The notes under the pieces are model-generated. The model searched no databases, was not told the origin of the DNA, and saw nothing but the letters and a program-made list of their open reading frames with translations. A program made the position numbers and the translations under genes. A stretch of DNA of 64,000 nucleotides from positions 15,128,001 through 15,192,000 of the forward strand of contig OU612068.1 in NCBI GenBank assembly GCA_914767715.1, read 5' to 3'. The DNA is from Membranipora membranacea (lineage: Eukaryota > Bryozoa > Gymnolaemata > Cheilostomatida > Membraniporidae). Below, piece by piece: positions 1 through 13,400 of the stretch (position 1 is its first letter; every line of letters starts with the position of its first letter).

Positions 1-45
1 AGGAAAATAAAAATGAATGTTCACTCTTGAAGAGCTTAATTACCA

Positions 46-170
46 ATGACATAGAACACAATTTACAACACACCGATGGAGTGAAAGTGAAAGCACTACA
101 TGTGCGCAGGGATGCGCTTTCACTTTACCTTTAAATCTGTACTTGACCTATATTTTGAATTCTATGTCAT
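46..170. repeat. Short foldback (MITE-like) element upstream of DCTN1
   Basis: The outer ends ATGACATAGAA (46-56) and TTCTATGTCAT (160-170) are exact inverted repeats. Inside them a second inverted pair is visible, GTGAAAGTGAAAGC near 81-94 against GCTTTCACTTTAC near 116-128. The whole 125 bp can fold into a hairpin. No coding capacity. It resembles a non-autonomous DNA element, but I cannot assign a family or a clear target-site duplication. Confidence 0.6.
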
Positions 171-470
171 TCAGCATGCACCTGAGCGCGTTCACTCCCT
201 CATAGTCGCCCTGAGCTCTCTATATCCCAAATGTTAACAAGTAATTGTCTCGTGGTTAAATCAAGACGGAGGCCCTTGTACGTCACATATGACCCAGATC
301 AGATTTTATCACAGACGTTGATATGTATCCATATCTAGATATACTGGTCTGGTGTATATTGAAATAAGATCAATGGGCAGTTATAGCTGGTGTTACAATA
401 TTACATGACTCAGTCTACCAGTACTGAACCATCAAGACAGCATTCTGGCTCCAGTTCTTAAATTCATAAT
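171..470 (+). other. Upstream region of DCTN1, no recognisable promoter element
   Basis: About 300 bases between the foldback and the DCTN1 start codon. I see no convincing TATA box, CpG-rich stretch or initiator. The 5' UTR must end at the ATG at 471, but transcription could begin here or further upstream, outside the window. Function of this stretch is inferred only from position. Confidence 0.3.
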
Positions 471-1484
471 ATGGAGGTCCCTGCCAACCTTCAGATAGGA
501 TGTAGAATACAGGCAACCACAAAGGATGATGTGAAAATTGGAAAAGTTGCATTTGTCGGTCTCACAAGCTTTGCACCAGGTGTGTGTTTGTTATTTATTT
601 ATTTTATATAATAATTAATAATAATATTTATAATTTCTATTGAACTGTTGTTGTTGTTTTACTCACTCACTGGATCATGATCATTGCCAAATTAATCCTA
701 TGAAGTTCATGTATGTATGTATGAGCCCCACCTCTAACCATGACATGATGATGGGATTGAACCTAGGCTCCTTCAACAAACAAGTGAAGAGAAGGATTCC
801 TACTTTCCGTCGTGTCAACTGGTCCAACTTCAATCAATGACCACTTATCTACAAATACAAAATACTGGAGAATCGAGAGTATCACCATAAAAAGCTATGT
901 GAGGCAGTGAAGGACAACATCAAGATCTATGCTAGCCTGTCTTGACAAGCTACTCTCATACACGTTGCCTTTAACTATTTGTTATTTGTATACTTTCAAG
1001 CCGACCTCTATAAATAAATACCTACTGTATCGAGGCTTGACAGGCCAAGCAAATGAGGAGACAAGGAGGAGAATTTGTGCCATGGTCCCCTAGGACTTGC
1101 AAGCCTGTATTTTGCCCATGTCCAGCCTCACAACCACCCAAACTGAAGAATCTATTACACCACTCATCTAACACAACTCAACCGCACAAATTAGCCTAAT
1201 ACAAAATGAAGAGAGTGCATTGTGTTGTCCATTCCTCTGAAGTTTTGTGGCATATAATCCTGTGGTATTTCCTATATAGATAAACAAAACAAGATTGCAT
1301 TCAATTTTGAGTCTCACCATATAAAATACTGAACGATTTATTGTCTATATTTTGTTTTTACCACTCAGGAAAGTGGGTCGGAGTTGTACTGGATGATGAT
1401 AGTGGTAAAAACAATGGAGAGGTACAGGGTAAGAAGTACTTTAGCTGCCCGGACAATCAAGGCATATTTGTCAGACCAAACCAG
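471..1484 (+). other. DCTN1: DCTN1 exons 1-2: CAP-Gly domain (residues 1-75)
   Basis: Residues 1-75 form one CAP-Gly microtubule plus-end binding domain. Hallmarks visible: [19 protein letters not shown], the GKNNG core and the [17 protein letters not shown] tail. GKNNG binds the EEY/F tail of alpha-tubulin, EB1 and CLIP-170 in this family. The intron falls within the Gly of APGKW (phase 1). There is no sequence before the domain beyond about nine residues, shorter than the N-terminal extension of some vertebrate isoforms. Confidence 0.97.
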
Positions 1485-4400
1485 GTTGGTCAATGATTGA
1501 ATTTTCTGTCTCTGCACATGCATTAGAAACTAACTCCTTGATAGCTAAGTTGGATTTGATCGCAAATACGTTAGCATTCAGTTGCATTGTGAATATATCA
1601 TGTGATATTTCAAACTATTTTCAAAACGAATCAAGATCAGTTTTCACATCTCCTGTTTTAAGGTGGTTGTATTAGAAGAACTTGAAGGGAGCGACCCCAT
1701 CTCTCTGGCTGAGCCTGCTACACCTAAATCAAAGCCAAGTGGTTTGAAGAGACCAACAAGTATAGCTACTCCTGGATCTGGAGTTAAACTGCCAGGCACT
1801 TCTGGTTTGCGGATGCCAAGTGCTTCAGGGACAAAGGTTGCTTTCTCTGTTTGTTTTTTTTTGACCCCGTAGTTCAAGGTATACTACATCCATTTCAGGA
1901 AACTACAATAAAGAGTTGTTATTTAACACGTCTGTCAAATTCCTGACAGCCTTGCAATGAATGAAGAAAGGGATGAACTTCATTAGCAAATAAGAAAACC
2001 CCTATCGAAAACTAGGTAAAACAACTTATGCAGGATAAATTTTGTCCGTCGGCAAAATGTGGAATAAAATTTGATTATTTACAAAACGGTGAACAACAAT
2101 GGCTAAGGACTGACATGAACAAAATAAAATTTTGTGTTCTGCAATTTTTTACAGACAAGATCTGAAAAACCACTTACTGGCAACTTAGCAAAATGTCAGA
2201 CTGATGCAAGTTTTTACAGAGCAAGATTTTTATAGAAATGATGTTCTGTAAGCAAAAACATTGGAATTAATCAAATGAGTCTGCAGTTTCACTGACATCA
2301 GATTTTACATACGTGAACTTTTCATGCATGCACTTTATGCACAAAAATATTTTGTTTTTGCCCCTGATGAAAGCATGATGTCAGCCTTACATCTGAACAT
2401 TTCATTCACATTTTGCAGGGAAGCAGCTCAAGTCTGTCCGGTGGTGGCAGCAACCTTGTTGCCAGTGGTGGGAAAGGTAGCACAACAAATCTGTCATCTT
2501 CAGGATTCAGAGGAAGCAGTCAGAATATTGCCTCAGAGACAAAGCGTAGTAGTAGAGCAAGTTCATCGAAACTCAAAGGTGGCTATGACTATCAATCATG
2601 TATACTGGTTGTATGTTGACCTTTAAAATTGAAGGGAATTATAGTTTGTAATACTTGAAAATATGCGCTTAACTGTACATCATGTGATCAATTTTAGATC
2701 ATCTTTACAAGATGAGGGTGTGATGTTGCAAAATACAAGGGTGGTCATTAGGGGTGTTGTTGATTCCATAAACGTTGCAAATGTCAAAACGTCGCGATCT
2801 AGCATTTCACTTAGGTTGCAACCGAACAAATGTAGCCTTTTTTCAATAGAAATACAGAGTTGTCCGCTCATTTAGTGCAAATTGTGATTTCGATTTGCTG
2901 TGAGTAGTAGGTAAGAGCATACAGATTTCAAAACACTGAGAGTTGAATATGAATGTTGAAATTTTGTTTCCCTTCCTAAAAGAAAAAAATTGCACTTCCT
3001 AGGATCATGATCAAAATTATTGACTGAGAATTTATTGATGTGGTCATAAATGAGATTAAGATAAAGATTTAGCACATAAGTTACTCAGATATTTATCTGC
3101 TCACATGTCACGCCGAGATATACCGTCATGTTTTGATATAGGCTGTGATGAAAGTCTTTAAACCACTGCTACCACAGCTGGGCTTTGGCCAGCATAGCCA
3201 CCAGTCAAATGTTTAAATAGAGAGTTGTCGCATCAAAACATCTAGCCAGTAGCATTGAATGGAGTTATATGAGCTCTCTAAATGTAGAGAGTATCTTCTT
3301 CCCCAGCCATCCACCATTAGTGATGACAAATGTTGTTGTTGACCAATCAAATGATTTTATTAGTGTTGGATCTCAGCTAGATTTTAAAGGCACCTGATTG
3401 GTCAACAACAAGAACATTTGTCATCACTAATGGTGGATGGCTTGGGAAGAAGATACTCCCTACATTTTGAGAGCTCATATAATAGTATGATGCTTGTGGA
3501 TGCAACCTCGCTTTGCCATGGTTCGGTTGATTGTTTAGAGTGCCCTTTTCATTTCATTGTAAGAAAATGTTTAATTGATGTTTCTATGACAAAATCACAT
3601 GTTGCTTTGCAGCTACCAGCGATAGAAGAAGTGAGAGTCCGCTTCCTCAACCAGCTGTTGATGAAATGTCCTCTGTCACAGCACCCGCCGCAGCATCTTC
3701 TGAAACTGCATCCTTTTCTCAGGTCAGTAGTTGTATTAATAACAAGAGCTATAGATTATGCTAAATATTTCAAGCCTGTAATCTGTCATGTATTGGAAGG
3801 TAAAGCTCTCGTCCCAGCCACTTTTAGGTCTGGTTGAAGTAGACCATTATTTCAATTACATTTTGATTCCATAGAATGGGAAATATTGATAAATTTGTTT
3901 AAATGACTTGCGGTATCCCATGTCTTTGTATTTTTTTTCAGGGTACATCATTGACGGTCGATTTGGAGAAAATAAAGGGTTTGGAAAATGAGGTGACTGA
4001 CTTGACCGAGAAATTAGATACAATAAAGGTGAAGAGGGCTGAAGATAGAAATAAACTGAAGGAGGCCGAAAAAATCAAAATCCAACATGAACAGGTTGGT
4101 AAATTATTTGTGTTTCTTCGCACAAAGTTGTCTTCTCAATCATGACGAATTTGACAGCTGCTATGTGAAACTTCTTCCATTGTTTGGTCGAAGTGGTTGC
4201 CTTATGTTTTGAAAGAAGTCTGACTGCTCTGTGTGGGGGCTATGACATGTTTTTAATATACACTTGATCACAATTACTGTATATAGTTGGGGGCTGCTTT
4301 AATGGTATGTATGTTCAAAACATTTATGTGAGGTCATTCAAGAGGTAACATCAATAGTCTAAATGTCGTTGGAAATGCTTTGATCTTATTGAATTGATTG

Positions 4401-7400
4401 ATTGGTTTATTTGTCACTCACATATAAGTATGTTGCGAAATTCGTTGTTTGATACACTGCTGTCCATTTAGAGCAAAGAAAAAAATATGTGAAAAAAAGG
4501 TGACATCTCATCGTGGATTGGGTTTAAATAATATTATTGAGGGATAAAATTATGTTGGTTAAAAAAACTGTCTTTCCACCAAGAAGACCGATATTTTAAT
4601 GTCCTGTGTCTTCTTGATGGAAGCTTTGGTAAAAATTCATTTATAAAACGTTCATCATCATGTATGAATTTTAGTATCAGGCTTTTAGTTTGATTATCTA
4701 TAATGGCATCAAGGTCACTTATGTTTTGAATATTCAGATTACTAGTGTCTTTGAAAAACTTTCTCAGTCGTTTCTTATCTTTAGCATAAATAGAGGTGAA
4801 CAAAATAGGCAGACAGTATGTAAGGATAGAAACAACAAAACTTTTAAATAGCGTTGATGAGAGAAGTTTGGTACTAGTGTGACAAAAGGTTCTTACAATC
4901 ACTATGGTTCCATGGGTCGATTTTGTGGTTCACTCCAATTTCGAATGGTTAGAATCCAGTGGATTCTAACCATTCCCATCATGGGAAAAACATGAAAAGA
5001 ATCGGCCGCGGCCGGGACTTGAACATCGGCCTCCCGCGTGCAATCCCTTTGAAGGCATTGTGTGCAAGCGTGTCAGCCACGCCGACAATTAGGAATTGGG
5101 TCGAATAAACACGGTATAGATATTCGCGTCCAAAAAGTCATTCGTCACAATTGGAATTTGACTTTAATGCCATTTCCATGGGACGATTACTCCCGAAATC
5201 CTTACATAATCGACCCATGGAACCATAGTGCATATGCATCCTCTGAGAGGCTTTAGTAACAAGATTATCAACATGAGACTCAAAACGTACATTATCACAT
5301 AGTTCAATTTCTATAACAACTCATTCTTAACCGGATGTATGATATCACAACATTATCAATTTTTTTCATAAAAAGCTCAAAGAGTATAAGACACGATCAC
5401 AGGAAACACACAAAGACCTACAACAGCAGCTCATGGGTGCGAAGAAGGAAGCAAAGGAAGTACAAGAGCAGTATGACAATTATAAAGATGAAATGGCTGA
5501 ACTTCAGGAAACTATTGAAATGTCCGCACTTGACAAGGAGATGGCTGAAGAAAGGGTGTGTTTGCTACGACATTTTCAACTAGTTTGAGATTATCAGAGT
5601 TAAGAGGTTACAATACTGGTAAAGGCTTGTTAGACATTATAATGTCTGGATGTTGCTTTTGAGGCTTCAATCAGGATCCCGCTCATAATCAGAGGCACTA
5701 TACGTGATTAACTAGAATAATGGTCTTGGTTTGGTGATACATGATAGTTGATGAAAATGTTTACCACAAATGAGGAGTTTCTATCCCTTTGCCTCCGGCT
5801 TATCATAGGGAGAACTCGGGATGTCGGCAACTTGGGAGACATTCAATGATGCTTTTTAAAGCAAATTATTCCTATCACATTGCTCACTTGGTCTTCTAAT
5901 TAGACAAATTCATTCCCAAATTGCTCACTCCGAATGTATATAAATCTATCAATGAGTGAGGCCCATAACAGGGTTAGTGAGCAATCAGTCAGTAACTTTG
6001 GCTGTTTTTTATTGGACGACCCCTTTGGGTCATTCTTGCTCTGCAAGTTACTCAAACTCCGTATCATGTCTTTTCTCTTTTTATAAATTGTGTACGATGT
6101 ACACTTAATTGAACTCTCATGATGATTCAGACAGGAAAATTGGTCCCTTCAACCAATTTTTTCTACGTTTTCATGTTATGTTACTTACTCTGGCTTTGCC
6201 TTATGTGGACAAAATTTATTGGTCAGCAGAGGTTTGAATGTATTGCGCATTTAAGATTTCCTCAGCAGTACAGACGAATCATAAAAGAGTGTGGTCATCA
6301 CCCCTAACCTGACCTGAGCGTGGCTTCCCAAGTACCTAGGTTATTTCTACATAAATATATATTATTGTTCTGTTTTTGATTACAATAAACCTTCTAATGT
6401 GATGTAAATTTTCCTCTATTGAATCCAATATTGTTTCCATTCCATTGTTTCCATTAAGGCTGAGAGTCTGCAAGTAGAACTGGATAGCTTGAGGGAGAAT
6501 AATGAGGAGCTTCTCGCATCTGTAGAACTAATGAAATCAGAGCTTCAGCACGGTGGTGGTGCTACTGGAGCGGGTGGTGTGTCCAGTTATCAGCTCAAAC
6601 AACTGGAACAACAAAATGAGAAACTCAAAGAAGCTCTTGTCAAGTAAGCATGTGGTAGTGGTCTAAATTTGAATTTTTCTTTTATATTTCATAGGAAAGT
6701 TCTTTGGACCAGTATTCATAAGATGTGGGTCTAAAGGCCATGCTACATGGGCCGACGTTTTGCATCTTACGAACAACCTGTGCTCGATGCTAACATCGTA
6801 ACATGTGCTACACGTGCTGATGCAGCCAACGTTTTGGTCGACTGATTATATATCCCGGTATGGCCATTTAACAATCATGACTCATTATTAACCAATCACA
6901 GAAAATAATAGTCAATATACTTTTCGCTCGTTACTGCTATAATCCCATCAGCCAATGAAAAGAGAGGATCGACTTACTAAGTCGACTGAAACACCAACAC
7001 ACCGGTGTTGCCTATAGATGCATACGATGCACATCGTTGAGCACAGGTCGATCCCATCGTAGCCTATGTCGATGCTAATAGATGCCAAACATCGACCTGC
7101 GTAGCAGGCCCTTAAGTGAGGTCACATCTTACATCATATCATTACCCAATACCAATCATCTCATCAGATAACACTGCAAGACCAGACACACTGCATTTGA
7201 GGTAACCCTCTTAGAACTCGTATCTCTGAGTGTATAGCCAAGAAGCTGGTATTGCTGTAGTCGTGCAAGTTTTACAGTGATGGAAATCAAAGCTCTTCCG
7301 GGTAAAAATCACAGATAGAATAAGAATTATCTTCCCTGTTCAGGCATGATGAATATGTGTGGTACAGAATTCACTGTACTGTCTACATCATAGACAAAAC

Positions 7401-10400
7401 ACTATATTGTCTATGGTCTACATGCTCAATAAACTTCTAGAACTAGTTTACATCTCTGAAAAGCCCAAGGCTCATATATTTATTTGCAGCTTATGTGGAT
7501 AGTTTCAGCCCATACAATTACCGAAACATGTGGTAGAGGCAGCTCATTAGGCTTTTCCACTAGTAACAGTACATACCACACAACACATAATCTCATCACA
7601 CACAGCAGGAGAGAACAGTTCCAAATTTATCCATAATTTCTAATGATATTTTAAATTCTTGAGTGACCTTGGCAGAATATGCTGCCTGAATGCTATGGTC
7701 TGTGTGTCTCAGTTATTACGGGTGGGGATATTTCCTTCCCTGTCATATCAAGCCAAGCTTTCATTCATTTCAACCTGTATAACATTAATCTATGACAATG
7801 TTGAATCAGGGAGGGCGGTTGAATGAGTTTCTAAAAGTTCCTTTCAAGGTTTGTCTGCTCATATTCTAAGAAAAGCATTATATTACAAGGTTGTCTTTTG
7901 GCTCAATGGGATTGGATGTTTCAAATTGGAGTGTTCACCTCTATATGTCAATTTCTGGACTAATTAGTCTAGTTGAACTAGTCATGCAAAGGGAGAATGT
8001 GGAAAGTCCATCCTGGTTAAAAGTCGCATCACCATGATGAAGGGCCAAATATATGAATGATTTTGCAGAGATGGGGCAGGATATTGTATACAATATGTGC
8101 CAGAAATTTGATTCAACATTTTACACACCAGACCCTCATCACGCAGGGGATTTATCACTCTAAATAATGGTGCCCTGCAACAACAATTATATTGTCATCT
8201 ACTCTATTTCTTTTACTAGGATGAGAGATTTATCGAATAGTGATAAAGCTGAAAGTGCTGCATTGAAAAAACAGAATGAGAAGATGACTTCAGAGGTTAC
8301 TCACTTGAAGAAAGACCGAGAGACCAGGATTGAGGAAATTGAGATTCTCAACGCTGAGTTGTTAGACCTCAAAGACCAGGTTAAAATGCTAACAAACATA
8401 ATTACGGAGTTAAATTAATAATTTTTGAAATGAATAACACATTTTGAAAGACTATAGATATTTAATTGACTCAAATATGTAGCTATTAGGGAGCAGCCGT
8501 GGTGCAATGGGTGAGGCATGGGTCTTTCAATCGAGAGGTCCTGTGTTGGATTCCCTGCGGATCACGGTGGTGTCAGGAAGAGCGTCCGACCTCAAATGCT
8601 CCTGTGCCCCATCAGAATCCAGACCGTAGACCTGTACTGATATCGGAACCAAAAAACCAAGCAACATCAAGGTTTCTCACACGGTATCACAGAGTATCGA
8701 GACTATAAATGGACGTGAGTTTTATGTAGCTTTTATAGCCAGGGAAATTGCAGTTTATTGTTTTATGATCTATGACAGGTCGATGCCTCCCTTGGAGCTG
8801 AAGATATGGTTGAGAAGTTGACAGATCAGAATCTGGCCCTTGAGGAGAAAGTGGCAACACTGGAGGAGGAGAAAACAGATTTAGAGACCATCAATGAAAT
8901 GAATGAAGAGTTACAAGAGAATGCTAGAGAGGTCGAGCTTGATATGAGAGAGCAACTTGACATGTCGAAGTCGAAGATCAGCCAGGTTTGATAGCCAATG
9001 TTATTTATTTGATTATACTTGTCTGTCTGGCCTTGTGTGTAAGAGTAACATTTACAGTAAATTTGAGTTTGTTTAATGAGGTTCCCTGACACGCATGAAG
9101 ATCAGCACAGGAATTTTAAATAATGATTGGCTTCACTGTCAATTTTCTTATTGCAGGATATATTCTGGTTCATGTTCTTAGACAGAGCAGAAGACTTCCT
9201 TAGCATGAGCAGTCGATTTAGTCTGTGCACTTATAGAGTATTCCGCTCAAGCATTCTTAATTTTCCAAACGCTGAATCTTGCAGAGCTGATCAAACATTT
9301 CAGGCGTTATTTCTCACGTTTTTTTTCTCTAACAGTTGGAACAGAGTACACATGCTTCACAGCTGCAGATGGCTGATCTGCAGTCCACCATTGGCAAGTA
9401 CCGAGAGTTAGTTCAAAATCTTCAGTACGAAAATGCTGCTCTCAACCAACAGTCAGTGACCGGTGATGGGAGCAAATCTGCCATCATCAACACTGTGGAT
9501 AGCATAGAAATGAAAACTAAACTCTCCGAGTCTAAAATTCAATCGAAGGTAATGCTTCAGACAACAGACTCAAAACCTACTAAATATCCCTCATACACAA
9601 AGTATTCCATGGTCATTATGTTAGCGAGCCAATCTTATTATGGTAGGGAGTCAATCTTATTATGTTAGGGAGTCAATCTTATTATGTTAGGGAGTCAATC
9701 TCGGTATGGTATGGGGAGGCTTATGTGTTAGTCTGGTTAAATGTACGTAGCACAATTGGTGGTTCATATTAAATTTTACCTGAGATAAAGTTGAATTGTG
9801 CCTCGATAAACCATATTTTAGAGGTAACTAAGTCTTCGCCAGGTATTTGTATCGCACTTGCACTTGGATCTTTCATTTTCTCCCAATATAAGTAGCAATT
9901 TGGATAAGATTAAGCATTACATAGGGAATCATGGGAATTCGCTGTGATTATTATAACTTTAGGTACGAGAGTGTTGAATCGCAATAATTTTTGCAGCAGC
10001 TAGCCATACCATCAAAAACACAATTAAGGTCACGAGCAATGAACACCATGCTTGGCTCATCAGTGCTCTAGCTAGATCATGCATGCCCAACCTTTTATTG
10101 ACAGCTTACCACTTAGCCATACCACTCATATGACGAATTTTGCTTGTGATACAGATAATGGGGAATTCCTATTTGCTGTGATGGAGCAAAAATTGGTCTT
10201 TTCTGTGCGTGATAACTGAATTTCAGGTGTGACAGAATTCTGAAGACATGTTTAGTTTGTTGAATTTTTGAAAATACGAGAAAATGTGTTTCAATTTTAT
10301 TTTATGGTAAGGGTGCAATTTGCCAAGCAAAATGACCATTTTGTCGCAATTGCCAAAATGGCCAAGATGGGCATGGCCGCTCTATCATTTTTTAACACAC

Positions 10401-13400
10401 TGACTAATCATCACACATCTATCTCTCGCCGTTCAATAGAAACAGACAGATTGGAAGTCAGCAGTCATCACACTGATTACACTATAAGCATGTATATCAC
10501 TCACTGATTTATAATACAATATGTATGTATTATAAATCAGTGATATCACTGATCATTAGAATCAATTTAGTCTTCCTACTCAAGCAACATAATTATTTCA
10601 CCCATTGATTAGAGATAAACTTGCAACAGTATAACACATGATCAGTGTTAGCAGTATAACACATGATCAGTGTTAGCAGTATAACACATGATCAGTGTTA
10701 GCAGTATTACCAATACTTGATTGCTGTCATTAATCACTAATTGTAAAGCCATGCACCATCATGGCATACAGGAGGAAAATCCAGCCATGAAGTCATAACA
10801 CTGTTGGTCTCTTCCTATTCTAAGCTTGTTTTTTTTATCAGAGTCTGCAACATGCTAAGTACAATTTACTTTCAGGTCATTGAGATGGAACTCCTTCAGC
10901 TGGATTTAACCTATGTGAGGTCACAACTAGACATGACTGGTAAATTCTTACCAGAGGCATTCTACCAGCATGGACAAGATGGTGATGGTATACAAGTCGT
11001 TTTATTGTTTCCAAATCTTGTTCAAAAACTGCGGCTTCTCAGCAGTCAAGTCAGGAGTAAGGTAAAATATTATGTCGTAATTCCATGGCATGTAGTATGT
11101 TGTACTCATATTCTTTTGATTGAAAAATTTCACACCAACATACAGGTATGGCAACCCTGATTTTAATATTTACATAATTGGTATAAAAGTATTTGACAGT
11201 GAATCAATTATTTTTGTCATGCCGATTCATAGAGCTCATTCAATGTATTTTACAGGTTTTCAACTGGATTTAAAAGTTCTCTGTGCATTTGCTTTTACAG
11301 TTTACTATGCTCCCAACAGTTAGCAAGGAAGATGTGGTGGGTTCTCAGAGCTCTGAGCAGGCTAGTTATGGTGCATACATACAGTGCTTCATTTCACAGC
11401 TTGTGATGCAATTCAACAAACTGAACCAAGTTCTCATGGAGGGAGACATAGATACTTATAAGGTCTGTGCTAGGTGATATTTTGAATCTAAAGATATTGT
11501 GAGTTGTTCTCACATGTTAATACATCGACTATGGACAGATGTGATTACCGGTGGTTGAAGTGCGTAGCTTCAATACCTAGCACTCACCAGGAAGGACCTG
11601 TTAGGAAATCTTGCCCTCAAATTTGTTTGCTATTTGACTGCTCACCTATGCTCACCTATGCTCACCTATGCTCACCTATCACCGCTCTGTCCTGTACGGG
11701 TGGCGGGTGCTTGCCGGAGACCAAGCTCAATCAAACCTCTCCATCTGCTCCTGTGTTGGGCATCTTCCTCTCTCAAGCCACATGAATGTAGGTCTTTCCT
11801 GATTGTATCTGACCATCTATGCTTTGGGCGCCCACGTTTTCTTCTCCCTTGTATTTTCATGTCATAAGCTCTCCTGATATCTACATCTTCCTCTCTACGA
11901 CAGACATGTCCAAACCATTCAAGCCTTCTTCTTTTCATCAAGTCTGCTATTGCCATAACATTTGCTTCTTAACTAATACTCTCGTTTGTCCTATGTTCCT
12001 CCAGGCTGATTCCGAGGCAATATCTCAACATTCTCATCTCACAGACGCTAATTTTATCTTCCAGGTAGTCGGTTACTGGCCATGTTTCATTCCCGTATAA
12101 CAGCACTGGGCGTATTACTGTTTTGTAGACGAGCACTTTCAACCTCTTGGGGACTTTCTTGTCGCACAACACTCCCGTCAACTCTCTCCACTTATTCCAG
12201 GCTTTGCTAACACGCAACTCCACCTCTGCTTTACATCCTCCTTCCTGGTGAATGGTAGTCCCGAGGTACTTGAATGCACTGAATTGAGGTAGATTTGTAC
12301 GCTGCGTGTTGTCATACTCTTTCAACTTGATCTCTTCTGTGTTTCCTATAGGTGGGAGATACTCAGTTTTAGATCTGCTCACTTTGAGTCCTACATCTTC
12401 CAGTCTTCTCCTCCAGTCCTCTAGCCGCTCCTCTAGATTGTCCCTTTCTTCGTCACATAAAACAAGATCGTCTGCAAACAGCATGCTCCAGGGTGTATCT
12501 TCTCCTGTCTGTGTCTTCCGAGATGACATCCATTATTATAATAAACAAAAGTGGGCCCAATGCTGAGCCCTGATGAAGGCCAACTTTTACTTTAATTTCA
12601 TCGGTATCCCCGGCATTTGTTGCAACCTGGGTTGTTGAATCCTTGTACATATCCTTGATGATATCAATGTAGGTCTCAGGGACATTTCGTTTCCTCAGAC
12701 AATGCCATATAAGCTCCCTTGGGATTGTATCATACGCTTTCTCCAAGTCAACGAACACCATGTGTAGCTCTTTATTAAATTCTCTGTACTTCTCTTGCAG
12801 CATACGCAGACAAAACCTTTGGTTCTGTAGTCGATTTTCCTCTCTGGAAGCCATATTGGTTGCCTTTAATCTTGACTATTTCACTCAGTATAGCCTCGAT
12901 CACTCTCTCATACAGTTTGAGTGAGTGACAGAGTAGCTTGATGCCTCGATAATTCTTTGGTGTTTGTATATGAGGCATGTTGTGTTAAGGACCGGATGCT
13001 CTTCCTGACGTCCACCCTCTAGACTGACTAGAACTTGGAAATCAGTTGGTGGTGAAATAAAGAAAGAGTACTTTTACTTCATGTTCGAGTCAAGTTCTGT
13101 TTTCTTTGATCTCCACATGACCCAGCCCAAACCACACATTCAAAATTGAGCACAAACAGCCAATGAATGGCCAGATCAGAAAGCAAAACATCAGATTATG
13201 GTTACTAACTATGAAAATCTTGCGTAATTGGTTAGCATGTGTGCTATTAACTACCAGGCATTTGGTGCCCCACGAGTCGTTTATTCAAGTCAATTTGGGA
13301 AGGGGAATCCATGACTGACTGTTCTGGACCTCTGCACCCTCGGGTTTATCTATTTTCTAAAATGTTTATAATAATTCCTGCGTTGGCGCCAGGCTCTGCC

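Larger units (their letters stand above)
3942..9548 (+). other. DCTN1: DCTN1 exons 6-11: coiled coil 1 (residues ~224-589)
   Basis: Long heptad-rich region corresponding to CC1, which binds dynein intermediate chain. Recognisable blocks are LDKEMAEER (end of exon 7), [20 protein letters not shown] (exon 8), [15 protein letters not shown] and [20 protein letters not shown] (exon 10), all very close to vertebrate p150. Exon 8 carries a small Gly-rich break ([10 protein letters not shown]) between the two halves of the coil, as in other animals. Exon 7 begins only about 55 bases downstream of a LINE fragment. Confidence 0.95.

Noticed and set aside
3418..3837. 139-codon plus-strand open frame
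   Set aside because: It overlaps the foldback arm and reads DCTN1 exon 5 in the wrong frame.
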